From assembly GCF_050897975.1 (NCBI RefSeq), contig NZ_JBPAXY010000001.1, positions 186,001 to 250,000 of the forward strand: a DNA stretch of 64,000 nt. Reading direction: 5' to 3'. The stretch comes from Pseudooceanicola sp050897975. Its GTDB lineage: Bacteria > Pseudomonadota > Alphaproteobacteria > Rhodobacterales > Rhodobacteraceae. Below are positions 53,511 to 62,067 of this stretch, in pieces. Under the pieces are notes generated by a model. The model saw nothing but the letters and a program-made list of their open reading frames with translations, ran no database searches and had not been told where the DNA came from. The position numbers and the translations under genes were made by a program. Positions within the stretch are counted from its first letter, which is position 1; every line of letters begins with the position of its first letter.

Positions 53511-54809
53511 ATGAGCGCATCTGCGACATTACAGGCTGATCCCAGCCCGATCGTTGCGTGCACCATCCGGCGCGAGCCGGACGGGTTCGAACTGCTGATC
53601 GAGGACATGGAAACGGTCATGGGGGACAAATGGGGCGATCTCGGCTTTGCCGAGGCCCTGATGTTCTTCAACCAGCCCGAGGCCGAAACCCTGCAATTCA
53701 TCGCCATGGCGATTGATGCCGAGGACGAGGAAAACCTGGTCCTGCTGGGCGAGGTGATCACCCAGGCGCGCGCCCAGGGGATCAAGGTCATTCTGATCGC
53801 CGAGGATGTCAGCCCCGCCGCGCTGCACCAACTGCTGCGCAAGGGCGCCGACGAATTCGTCCCCTACCCCCTGCCCGAGAACGAGCTGGCCGCCGCGATC
53901 AGCCGCATTCAGCAGCCCGACCCCGAGCCGGAGCAGGATCACGACGGCCATATCATCCCCCGCACCGGTGGCGGCAAGGGCGACCGCAACGGCGCCGTTC
54001 TGGTCTGCCACGGGTTGTCGGGCGGCGCAGGCGCCACCACCCTGGCCGTCAACATCGCCTATGAGCTGTCCGAAGGCATGACCGCCGCGCCGAAGAAGAA
54101 GCGCGGCCGCAAGAAGGGCGCCGAGGCGCCGCCGCCGCCCAAGGTCTGCCTGCTGGATCTCGACCTGCAATATGGCTCTGTCGCCACCTATCTGGACCTG
54201 CCGCGCCGCGAAGCGGTCTACGAGCTGCTGTCGGACACCGAGGCGATGGACGCCGATGTCTTCCGCCAGGCCCTTCTGGGCTTCGAGGACCGGATCTCGG
54301 TCCTGACCGCCCCGTCGGAAATGCTGCCGCTCGACCTGATCACCCAGGACGACGTGCAACGGATCATCGACATGGCGCGCTCGCATTTCGATTTCGTCAT
54401 CATCGACATGCCGCGGACCGTCGTTCAGTGGACCGAAACGGTTTTGAACGAAGCTCAGGTCTACTTTGCCCTGATCGAGATGGACATGCGCTCTGCCCAG
54501 AACACCCAGCGTCTGAAACGTGCCCTGCAAGCCGAAGATCTGCCCTTCGAGAAGCTGCGCTATGTGCTGAACCGCGCGCCGAAGTTCACCGACCTGTCCG
54601 GTCGCCAGCGCGTCAAGCGTCTGGCCGAGACCCTGGATATCGCCATCGAGCTGCAATTCCCCGATGGTGGCCGCCAGGTGACCCAGGGCGCCGACCACGG
54701 CGTGCCGCTGGGCTCTGCCGCGCCCAAGAACCCGCTGCGCAAGGAAATCCAGAAACTGGCGCAATCGCTGCTGGATCTGGATTACGCCGCCGCCGCCGCG
54801 GAGGCCTGA
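53511..54809 (+). CDS. cpaE: Tad pilus localisation protein CpaE/TadZ
   Basis: 432-aa MinD/ParA-related protein that places the Tad machine. N-terminal receiver-like domain about 25-135, then an atypical ATPase domain. The P-loop region reads GLSGGAGATT (168-177): both the signature and the phosphate-binding lysines are replaced (Ser170, Ala175), so ATP binding is probably weak or absent. Between this loop and the Walker A' strand (KVCLLDLDLQYGS) lies a basic insertion PKKKRGRKKG (194-203). ATG at 53511. cpaF follows after 14 bases. Confidence 0.9.
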   Translation: MSASATLQADPSPIVACTIRREPDGFELLIEDMETVMGDKWGDLGFAEALMFFNQPEAETLQFIAMAIDAEDEENLVLLGEVITQARAQGIKVILIAEDVSPAALHQLLRKGADEFVPYPLPENELAAAISRIQQPDPEPEQDHDGHIIPRTGGGKGDRNGAVLVCHGLSGGAGATTLAVNIAYELSEGMTAAPKKKRGRKKGAEAPPPPKVCLLDLDLQYGSVATYLDLPRREAVYELLSDTEAMDADVFRQALLGFEDRISVLTAPSEMLPLDLITQDDVQRIIDMARSHFDFVIIDMPRTVVQWTETVLNEAQVYFALIEMDMRSAQNTQRLKRALQAEDLPFEKLRYVLNRAPKFTDLSGRQRVKRLAETLDIAIELQFPDGGRQVTQGADHGVPLGSAAPKNPLRKEIQKLAQSLLDLDYAAAAAEA

Positions 54810-54823
54810 CCGGAGGATAGCCG

Positions 54824-56338
54824 ATGTTTTCGCGATACAAGAAAGACAGCGCGACCCCGGCGGGCAAGCCCGGCAACGCCGCCGCGTCGGGCGCCCCCCG
54901 CCCCTCTGCCGCGCCCGCGCCGAAACCCAAACCGGCCGCCGCGCCCCCCGTGCCGCCCCGGGCCGATGCCCCCGCCCCGGGCGGCACCGGCGGCGTGCGC
55001 GTCATGCGCAAGCCCATGCCCAATGCCAAACCGGCCGAGGCCGGCGCGGCAGACCGTAACCGCAAGCGCAAGGAACGCCTGTCCGAGATCAAGCTGGACC
55101 TGCACCGCTCGCTTCTGGACAACCTGAACCTGTCGGCCCTGGAAACCGCCCAGGAAAACGACCTGCGGATGGAGATCAACGCGATCTCGACCGAGGTCTT
55201 GCAGGAAAAGGGCATCGTGCTGAACCGCGAAGAGCGGATGCAGCTGAACCAGGAACTTTACGACGAGGTGCGCGGCCTCGGGCCCCTGGAAAGCCTGCTG
55301 CAAGACGACAGTGTGTCGGACATCCTGGTCAACGGCCCGCACCAGATCTTCGTGGAACGCGAAGGCAAGCTGCAACTGTCCGATGTCACCTTCAAGGACG
55401 AAAAGCACCTTTTCCGCATCATCGACAAGATCGTCTCGGCCGTGGGTCGGCGGGTCGATGAATCGAACCCCTATGTTGACGCCCGTCTGAAGGACGGCTC
55501 GCGTTTCAACGCCATGGTGCCGCCCATTGCCGTCGACGGCTCGCTGGTCTCGATCCGTAAGTTCAAGAAGGACAAGCTGGGCATCGACGACCTGGTGAAG
55601 TTCGGCGCCTTCTCCGAGGAAATGGCCGCCTATCTTCAGGCCGCCGTGGCCTGCCGGCTGAACGTCATCGTCTCGGGCGGGACGGGCTCGGGCAAGACGA
55701 CGACGCTGAACGCCCTGTCGTCCTTCATCGACAACTCCGAACGGATCCTGACGATCGAGGATACGGCGGAACTTCAGCTGCAACAGACCCATGTGGGCCG
55801 GATGGAAAGCCGCCCGCCCAACGTCGAGGGCAAGGGCGCGGTGACCCCCCGCGACTGTCTGAAGAACGCCCTGCGGATGCGCCCCGACCGCATCATCGTC
55901 GGCGAGACGCGCGGCGAAGAGGTGATCGACATGCTTCAGGCCATGAACACCGGCCACGACGGCTCGATGACCACGATCCACGCCAACTCGGCCCGCGACG
56001 GCATCTCGCGTCTGGAAAACATGATCGCCATGGCCGGTATCGACATGCCGCTGAAGGCCATGCGCGCCCAGATCGCCAGCGCCGTCCACCTCATCGTGCA
56101 GGCCTCGCGCCTGCAAGACGGCTCGCGCCGGATGACCTCGATCACCGAAATCACCGGGATGGAGGGCGAGGTGATCTCGATGCAGGAGATCTTCCGCTAT
56201 CAGCGCACCGGCCTGACCCCCGAGAACAAGATCCTGGGCCATTTCACCGCCACCGGCGTGCGCAGCCACTTTTCCGAACGGTTCAGGATGTGGGGCTATG
56301 ATCTGCCCCCGCAGGTCTTCGAACCGGCAAGGGAGTAA
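54824..56338 (+). CDS. cpaF: Tad pilus secretion ATPase CpaF/TadA
   Basis: 504-aa hexameric type II/IV secretion ATPase powering pilin assembly and retraction. A Pro/Ala-rich, disordered N-terminal 75 residues precede the conserved domain. Walker A GGTGSGKT at 285-292 (Lys291), Asp box TIEDTAELQLQQ, Walker B MRPDRIIVGETRGEE, His box GSMTTIHANS. Cytoplasmic, contacts TadB/TadC encoded next. Confidence 0.96.
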   Translation: MFSRYKKDSATPAGKPGNAAASGAPRPSAAPAPKPKPAAAPPVPPRADAPAPGGTGGVRVMRKPMPNAKPAEAGAADRNRKRKERLSEIKLDLHRSLLDNLNLSALETAQENDLRMEINAISTEVLQEKGIVLNREERMQLNQELYDEVRGLGPLESLLQDDSVSDILVNGPHQIFVEREGKLQLSDVTFKDEKHLFRIIDKIVSAVGRRVDESNPYVDARLKDGSRFNAMVPPIAVDGSLVSIRKFKKDKLGIDDLVKFGAFSEEMAAYLQAAVACRLNVIVSGGTGSGKTTTLNALSSFIDNSERILTIEDTAELQLQQTHVGRMESRPPNVEGKGAVTPRDCLKNALRMRPDRIIVGETRGEEVIDMLQAMNTGHDGSMTTIHANSARDGISRLENMIAMAGIDMPLKAMRAQIASAVHLIVQASRLQDGSRRMTSITEITGMEGEVISMQEIFRYQRTGLTPENKILGHFTATGVRSHFSERFRMWGYDLPPQVFEPARE

Positions 56339-56343
56339 GTCCG

Positions 56344-57315
56344 ATGATGTCCATCGCCATGGATCCCATCATCTATATCCTGATCTTCGCAGGCGTCTTC
56401 GGCCTGATCGAGGGCCTCTACCTGACGGTCTTCGGCAAGTCGATCAGCCTGAATTCCAAGGTAAATCGTCGGCTAGAGATGCTCGAAAAGGGCTCGAACC
56501 GCGAGGAAGTGCTGGAAAAGCTCCGCAAGGAGATGGAACTGCACATGGCCTCGCGCGAGATCCCGCTTTACTCGCTGCTGGCCGAGAAGGCGCAGAAGGC
56601 GGCCATCGCCTTCTCGCCGCCGCAGCTGATGGGGATCATGGCGGGCCTGTCGGTCGTGGCCTTCGTCGGCCTGACCATCGGCACCGAAACCCCGGTGCCG
56701 GTGCGCGCCGCAATCTCGGTCGGGATGGGCATCGGCGCGGTCTATGTCTGGGTCAACAACAAGGCCAAGAAGCGGATCGGCCTGATCGAGGAACAGCTGC
56801 CCGACGCGGTGGAACTGATGGTGCGCTCGCTGCGGGTGGGTCACCCCTTCAGCTCGGCCATCGGCATTGTCGCCAAGGAGGTCCAGGACCCGCTGGCGAC
56901 CGAGTTCGGCATCGTCGCCGACGAGGCCGCCTATGGCCGCGAAATGGGCGAGGCGCTCAAGGACATGGCCGAACGCATCGGCCTTCAGGATCTGCGCTTC
57001 CTCGCCGTGGCCGTGACCATCCAGCAGCAGTCGGGCGGTAACCTGGCCGAGGTCCTGGCGGGCCTGGCCGCGGTGATCCGCGCCCGGTTCAAGCTGTTCC
57101 GCCGGGTGAAGGCGATCACCGCCGAGGCGCAATGGTCGGGCAAGTTCCTGTCGGCCTTCCCGCTGATGGCGCTGGTCGGCATCCTGGTGTCCGACCCGCA
57201 TTACTACGACGCGGTTCTGGACCACCCCTATTTCATTCCCTCCTGCATCGCGGTCGGCGTCTTCCTGACGGCCAACCTGATCGTGATGCGGCGAATGGTG
57301 AATATCCAGGTCTGA
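56344..57315 (+). CDS. tadB: Tad pilus inner-membrane platform protein TadB
   Basis: 323-aa GspF-domain membrane protein. Helices near 8-28, 95-140 and 265-320; the cytoplasmic type II secretion F domain (LPDAVELMVRSLRVGHPFSS, FLAVAVTIQQQSGGNLAEVL) lies between them. Works with TadC as platform for the CpaF motor. The start could be ATG 56344 or the next ATG one codon later. Confidence 0.93.
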   Translation: MMSIAMDPIIYILIFAGVFGLIEGLYLTVFGKSISLNSKVNRRLEMLEKGSNREEVLEKLRKEMELHMASREIPLYSLLAEKAQKAAIAFSPPQLMGIMAGLSVVAFVGLTIGTETPVPVRAAISVGMGIGAVYVWVNNKAKKRIGLIEEQLPDAVELMVRSLRVGHPFSSAIGIVAKEVQDPLATEFGIVADEAAYGREMGEALKDMAERIGLQDLRFLAVAVTIQQQSGGNLAEVLAGLAAVIRARFKLFRRVKAITAEAQWSGKFLSAFPLMALVGILVSDPHYYDAVLDHPYFIPSCIAVGVFLTANLIVMRRMVNIQV

Positions 57316-57367
57316 GGCCCCCCGGCCCCCGGCCCGCCCGCCGCCGCGGGCAAAACGGAGAGAGATC

Positions 57368-58336
57368 ATGCAGGATCTGATGCAGTTCATCACCGCCACC
57401 CTGGGCCCCGCCGGGCCGCTCTACCTCGTGGGGGGGCTGGGCCTTTTCCTGATCCTGCTGACCATCCCCTTCTTCCTGAAGAAGGAAGACGACCCGCTGG
57501 ACAAGCTGAAGGCCTCGAACCAGCGCGGCGGCGGCAAGGACGGCGAGCACCAGCGCGAGGCGCTGCGCGCCAAACAGGCCAACGAACGGCTGGAACGCTA
57601 CTCCACCTTCCTGGAGCCGCAGAACGAAGAGGAATATTCGGCGATCAAGCTGAAGCTGCTGCAAGCGGGCTATCGCTCGAAGGATGCGGTGCGCTATTTC
57701 TACTTCGCCCAGTTCGCCCTGGGCCTCTTGGGTCTTCTGGCCGGCACGATCTACTTCATGCTCTTCGTCGCCCAGACCGATCCCGACACCCAGAAAACCC
57801 TGATGTGGATCCTGGGCCCCGGCGCGGCCGGTTACTATCTGCCGAAATACTGGGTCACCAAACGCCTGGAAGAGCGTAAGACCCAGATCGAACAGGGGTT
57901 TCCCGACAGCCTGGACATGCTTCTGGTCTGCGTCGAGGCCGGTCAGTCGATCGACCAGGCGATCATCCGTGTCGCACAGGAACTGCGTTCGTCCTATGAA
58001 CATCTGGCCGATGAATTCGAGATGGTCAGCTGGGAGATCAAGGCGGGCAAGGACAAGGCCGCCGTCTTCTCGGACATGGCCGAACGCTGCGGCGTCAGCG
58101 ACATCTCCTCTTTCGTGACCGTGCTGATCCAGTCGGCCACCTTCGGCACCTCGATTGCCGACGCCCTGCGCGTCTATGCGGCCGAGATGCGCGACAAGCG
58201 CGTCATGCGCGCCGAGGAAGCGGCCAACAAGCTGCCCACCAAGATGACCCTGGCGACGATGATGTTCTGCGTGCCGCCGCTCTTGATCATCCTGGTCGGC
58301 CCCTCCATCGTGAACATCCAGGCCCTGGGGCAGTAA
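57368..58336 (+). CDS. tadC: Tad pilus inner-membrane platform protein TadC
   Basis: 322-aa GspF-domain protein paired with TadB. N-terminal helix (17-36), a charged linker, two central helices and the F domain (GFPDSLDMLLVCVEAGQSID, VLIQSATFGTSIADALRVYA), with a last helix at the C-terminus (FCVPPLLIILVGPSIVNI). 52 bases after tadB. Confidence 0.93.
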   Translation: MQDLMQFITATLGPAGPLYLVGGLGLFLILLTIPFFLKKEDDPLDKLKASNQRGGGKDGEHQREALRAKQANERLERYSTFLEPQNEEEYSAIKLKLLQAGYRSKDAVRYFYFAQFALGLLGLLAGTIYFMLFVAQTDPDTQKTLMWILGPGAAGYYLPKYWVTKRLEERKTQIEQGFPDSLDMLLVCVEAGQSIDQAIIRVAQELRSSYEHLADEFEMVSWEIKAGKDKAAVFSDMAERCGVSDISSFVTVLIQSATFGTSIADALRVYAAEMRDKRVMRAEEAANKLPTKMTLATMMFCVPPLLIILVGPSIVNIQALGQ

Positions 58337-58383
58337 CGCCCGCGCCCCGGCCGCCTGGCCCCTGTCCGCGACCCGGAGCCGTC

Positions 58384-58974
58384 ATGCCCCTTGCCCCCCT
58401 GCCCCGCCGCAGGTCCGCCCGCCTTCTGCTGACCGCCCTGGCGCCCCTGGCGCTGGCCGCCTGCGTGGCGGGTCAACCCGACCGCCCCGACAGCCCCTAT
58501 GCCCCGGGCCTCGATCCCCGGGGCGAGGCCGTGGACGGGCTGGTGGTCGGCGACCGCCTGCTGGAGGCCGGAGAGTATGAGCTGGCCATCGACGCCTATA
58601 CCCGCGCCGCCCTGGATCAGGGGCTGACGCCGCGCGTCTATGCGGGCATCGGCACCGCCAACCTGCAACTGGGCCGCCTCGGCCAGGCCGAGGAACAGCT
58701 GCGCCGCGCCGCCGAGAGCGACGACACCCCGCCCGAGATCTGGAACAACCTGGGCCTGGTGCTGATCGGGCGCGGCAAACTGCAAGAGGCGGTGTCGATC
58801 TTGCGCCGCGCCTATGCCCTGGATAATGGCGAAAGTGACGCAATTCGCGACAATCTGCGCTTGGCCCTCGCCATGATGGGCGAAAGGCCCTATGATCCGG
58901 GGCAAGAACAAGATTTCCAGGTCGTGCACAGCGGACAAGGCTACTACAAGATCCGCGACGCGAACCCTGGCTGA
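58384..58974 (+). CDS. TPR lipoprotein of the tad locus (TadD-like)
   Basis: 196-aa lipoprotein with a twin-Arg-like basic start and lipobox LAAC (Cys27), then tetratricopeptide repeats about 55-160 (GEYELAIDAYTRAALDQG, GIGTANLQLGRLGQAEEQLR). TadD-type proteins help secretin assembly in other systems. 47 bases after tadC. Confidence 0.85.
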   Translation: MPLAPLPRRRSARLLLTALAPLALAACVAGQPDRPDSPYAPGLDPRGEAVDGLVVGDRLLEAGEYELAIDAYTRAALDQGLTPRVYAGIGTANLQLGRLGQAEEQLRRAAESDDTPPEIWNNLGLVLIGRGKLQEAVSILRRAYALDNGESDAIRDNLRLALAMMGERPYDPGQEQDFQVVHSGQGYYKIRDANPG

Positions 58975-59000
58975 GGACGAGCAGTGCAAAGGACGCGATC

Positions 59001-59885
59001 ATGCGCCACCCATACCAGCGTCATTCCGTGACGCGGACCCGTTCGCGGTCCGCGACCCTTCTGTCCCTCGCCGCGCTGGCCGGTCTTGCGGCCTGTGCCG
59101 ACCCGGCCGACAAGGAGGTCGAGCGCGCCTTCCAGTCGGTCAACGTCATCGAGGAAAGCAACCTGTCGGACATCATGCTGACGGTGGGCGACCCGAACGA
59201 GGCGGTGGCCTATTTCGCCCGCACGGTGCGCGAAAACCCCGACAAGATCGAGCTGAAGCGCGGGCTGGCCAGTTCCCTGGTACGCGCCAAGCGCAACGAA
59301 GAGGCCGTCAGCGCCTGGCGCGAGGTGGTGGCCCACCCTGAGGCCACCAACGAGGACCGCGTCGATTTCGCCGATGCCCTGATCCGCACCGGCACCTGGG
59401 CCGAGGCCGACAGCGTGCTGGATGGCATCCCGCCCACCTTCGAGACCTACAAGCGCTACCGGCTTGAAGCCATGGTCGCCGACAGCAACCGCGAATGGGA
59501 CAAGGCCGACAGCTTCTATGAAATCGCCGCCGGGCTGACCACCAAACCCTCGGGCGTGATGAACAACTGGGGCTATTCCAAGCTGACCCGCGGCGACTTC
59601 GCCGAGGCCGAGGTGCTGTTCGCCGAGGCGATCCAGCAGGATCCAACCCTGTTCACCGCCAAGAACAACATGATCCTGGCCCGCGGCGCACAGCGCAAAT
59701 ACACCCTGCCCGTCATGCAGATGAGCCAGGTGGAACGTGCCCAGCTTCTGCACACCCTGGGTCTGGCGGCAGTGAAACAGGGCGATGTCGAAACCGGCAA
59801 GGCCCTGCTGCGCGAGGCGATCGAGACCCATCCGCAGCATTTCGAAGAGGCCGTGCGCTCGCTCCGCGCGCTGGAAAGCGCCTGA
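59001..59885 (+). CDS. TPR lipoprotein of the tad locus, second copy
   Basis: 294-aa protein with basic N-terminus, lipobox GLAAC (Cys33) and several TPR-like helices across 65-285 (NPDKIELKRGLASSLVRAKR, FEEAVRSLRALES). Related in form to the preceding gene and to TadD, but longer. Four bases separate it from the prepilin peptidase gene. Confidence 0.83.
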   Translation: MRHPYQRHSVTRTRSRSATLLSLAALAGLAACADPADKEVERAFQSVNVIEESNLSDIMLTVGDPNEAVAYFARTVRENPDKIELKRGLASSLVRAKRNEEAVSAWREVVAHPEATNEDRVDFADALIRTGTWAEADSVLDGIPPTFETYKRYRLEAMVADSNREWDKADSFYEIAAGLTTKPSGVMNNWGYSKLTRGDFAEAEVLFAEAIQQDPTLFTAKNNMILARGAQRKYTLPVMQMSQVERAQLLHTLGLAAVKQGDVETGKALLREAIETHPQHFEEAVRSLRALESA

Positions 59886-59889
59886 TCCC

Positions 59890-60432
59890 ATGGCGGGCTT
59901 CCTGACGCCGAACCTGGCGATCCCGGCCCAGACCGCGCTGGTCTTCGCACCCTTCGTGCTGCCGCTTTGCGCCCATGTGGCCTGGACCGACCTGTCGGCG
60001 ATGCGGATCTCGAACCGCACGGTGACCGCACTGGCGCTGGTCTTTGTCCTGCTGGGGCCGCTGCTGATGCCGCTGGACGCCTATGGCTGGCGCCTGCTGA
60101 CCATGGTGGTGACCCTGGGCATCACCATGCTGTTCTACGCCGGCGGCGCCATGGGGGCGGGGGATGCCAAGTTCATCCCCGCCGCCGCCCCCTTCATCGC
60201 GCCGGATGACGTGATCTACGTGCTGATCCTCTTCTGTGCGCTGCTGATCACCGGCTTTATCACCCACCGCCTGGCCCGGGCCACGGGCCTACGCCGCCTG
60301 GCCCCCGGCTGGGACAGCTGGGAGGTGAAGAGCGCCCCCGGCACCCGCGCCCGCTGGCTGCGCGCGCCCTTCCCGATGGGCTTTCCCCTGGCGGGCACCC
60401 TGGCCTTCTACCTGATCCTGGCGCTGCTCTAG
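59890..60432 (+). CDS. cpaA: Prepilin peptidase CpaA/TadV
   Basis: 180-aa integral-membrane aspartic peptidase that cleaves the Flp pilin leaders, with six apparent helices. Catalytic Asp residues in WTDLSAMRISN and in the GxGDxK motif GAGDAKFIPA. Last gene of the tad cluster in this window. ATG at 59890. Confidence 0.93.
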   Translation: MAGFLTPNLAIPAQTALVFAPFVLPLCAHVAWTDLSAMRISNRTVTALALVFVLLGPLLMPLDAYGWRLLTMVVTLGITMLFYAGGAMGAGDAKFIPAAAPFIAPDDVIYVLILFCALLITGFITHRLARATGLRRLAPGWDSWEVKSAPGTRARWLRAPFPMGFPLAGTLAFYLILALL

Positions 60433-60442
60433 GCGCCGGGCC

Positions 60443-61948
60443 TCAGGGCGCCAGCCGATACAGGCGATAGAGCGGCGTTTCCTCGACCAGTACCACCGCG
60501 CCCGGGTCGATCCCGGCCAGCACCTGCGCCCGCGCGCCCGGATCCAAGGCGCAACCGGGCACCAGCAGATGCCTTGCGGCCTCGGACCCGCGCGCCACGG
60601 GCGGCGCCCAGTCCAGCCAGATCCATTGCGGCGCGATACGGTCGGCGACCAGCGGCATTTGCCCGTCCAGCGCCGCGCTTGCGCCCATGTCCCGTGCCAG
60701 ATCAGCGACATAGGTTCCGACGCCTGTCACCACCGCGCAGTCCTCCAGCGGCGCCCCGGCAAAGCTTGGCCCCTGCGCCTGCCCCGTCCAGGGGCGCTGC
60801 ACCACCACCGGCCCGGCGGCCTCTGCCGGGGCCAGGATCCCCGCCTGCCCGGGCAACAGGGCCACCTGCCCCGCCTCGGGCGGCAGGCCCAGGCGGAGCG
60901 GGCTGGCCGCCAGGGCCAGCCAGACCGGCGCGATCAGTACCAGCATGATACCGCCCAGGCTGCGCAGGATGCGTTCGCGGTCGGGGTCGGCCTCGGGGCC
61001 CGGCAGGCCGATCAACACCACGCCCAGCCCCGCCAGCCACAAGGGATCGGCGCCCCCGCCGCGCCAGGCCAGGTAGACGAAACCCGGCAGGCAGAGCAGC
61101 AGGGTGCTGCCGCTGGCGGCCCGCCCCGGAATCGCCCAAAGCAGCCAGACCGCCACCAGCGCCGCGATCAGGGCCAGCGCCTGCATCGGCGCCAGCAGCA
61201 CCGGGCCCAGCCCCTGGGCGGGCACCACGCTGCGCAGATCCCGCCCCAGGGCGGCCCAATAGCCCGCCCCCTGTACCAGCGTCACCAGCCCCAGCACCGC
61301 CAGCGCCAGCAGGCCCGCGCGCGCCAGCAGCCGGGCGCGTCCGCTCAGCGGCAGGCCCAGCCCGCAGGCGGGCAGCAGGGCCAGGGCGGCGGCGGGCGCA
61401 ATCATCGCCAGAGCCGCCATCGGCAGGCCCAGCACCGCCGCATCGGCCCAGTCCCCGGCGCGCCCCTGCACCGGCGGAAACAGCAGCACCGGCAGCAGCA
61501 GGCAGACCAGCGCCCAGGCCCAGCGTATCTGGTGCGGCGCGACCGAGGCCCCCGCCCCGCCCAGACTTGGCGCCAGGACCAGCGGCAGGCAGGCCAGCAC
61601 CAGCGCCAGGGCGGGCCAGAGGGTCAGGCGGCTCCACCCGATCCAAAGCAGCGCGGGCACCAGCAGCACCGCCAGCCCCCAGGGCGCCCAGAGGATCGCC
61701 TGGCCCAGGGTTGCGCCCGCGCGCAGCAACAGGGCCATGGGCGCCACGCTCCAACCGCCGAGGGGCGTTGCCACATCCAGATGCGGCACCTGGCCCGCCG
61801 CCAGCCGCAACACCAGGTCCGCCAGATGCAGCGCCCGGGCGGGATCGGCCGCCGCGACCTGCCCGCCCGCCAGGCCAATCAGCAGGGCCTCAAGCGCCAG
61901 AAAGGCGATCACCGCGCTCAGAAACCGGCTCGTCTGCGCCCTGTTCAT
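60443..61948 (-). CDS. Unrecognised polytopic membrane protein
   Basis: 501 aa, very rich in Leu and Ala, with about ten hydrophobic segments up to residue 355 and a soluble C-terminal part. The motif PHLDVATPLGG near residue 55 (helix 1-2 loop) resembles the His-Asp-containing loop of GT-C-type polyprenyl-phosphate-sugar transferases, so a glycosyltransferase role is possible but unproven. It runs convergent with the tad genes (10-base gap) and divergent from the AAA ATPase gene. Confidence 0.75.
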   Translation of the reverse strand: MNRAQTSRFLSAVIAFLALEALLIGLAGGQVAAADPARALHLADLVLRLAAGQVPHLDVATPLGGWSVAPMALLLRAGATLGQAILWAPWGLAVLLVPALLWIGWSRLTLWPALALVLACLPLVLAPSLGGAGASVAPHQIRWAWALVCLLLPVLLFPPVQGRAGDWADAAVLGLPMAALAMIAPAAALALLPACGLGLPLSGRARLLARAGLLALAVLGLVTLVQGAGYWAALGRDLRSVVPAQGLGPVLLAPMQALALIAALVAVWLLWAIPGRAASGSTLLLCLPGFVYLAWRGGGADPLWLAGLGVVLIGLPGPEADPDRERILRSLGGIMLVLIAPVWLALAASPLRLGLPPEAGQVALLPGQAGILAPAEAAGPVVVQRPWTGQAQGPSFAGAPLEDCAVVTGVGTYVADLARDMGASAALDGQMPLVADRIAPQWIWLDWAPPVARGSEAARHLLVPGCALDPGARAQVLAGIDPGAVVLVEETPLYRLYRLAP

Positions 61949-62067
61949 CCGTCCCTCATGATTTTCGCCGCACTCTAGGATCGCAAATAGGCCATTGCAC
62001 GTATTTCCGCCTGACCTGTCAGGGATTTCGCTTTAATCTTGCCGCGAACGACCCGAGGAGTAACCCG

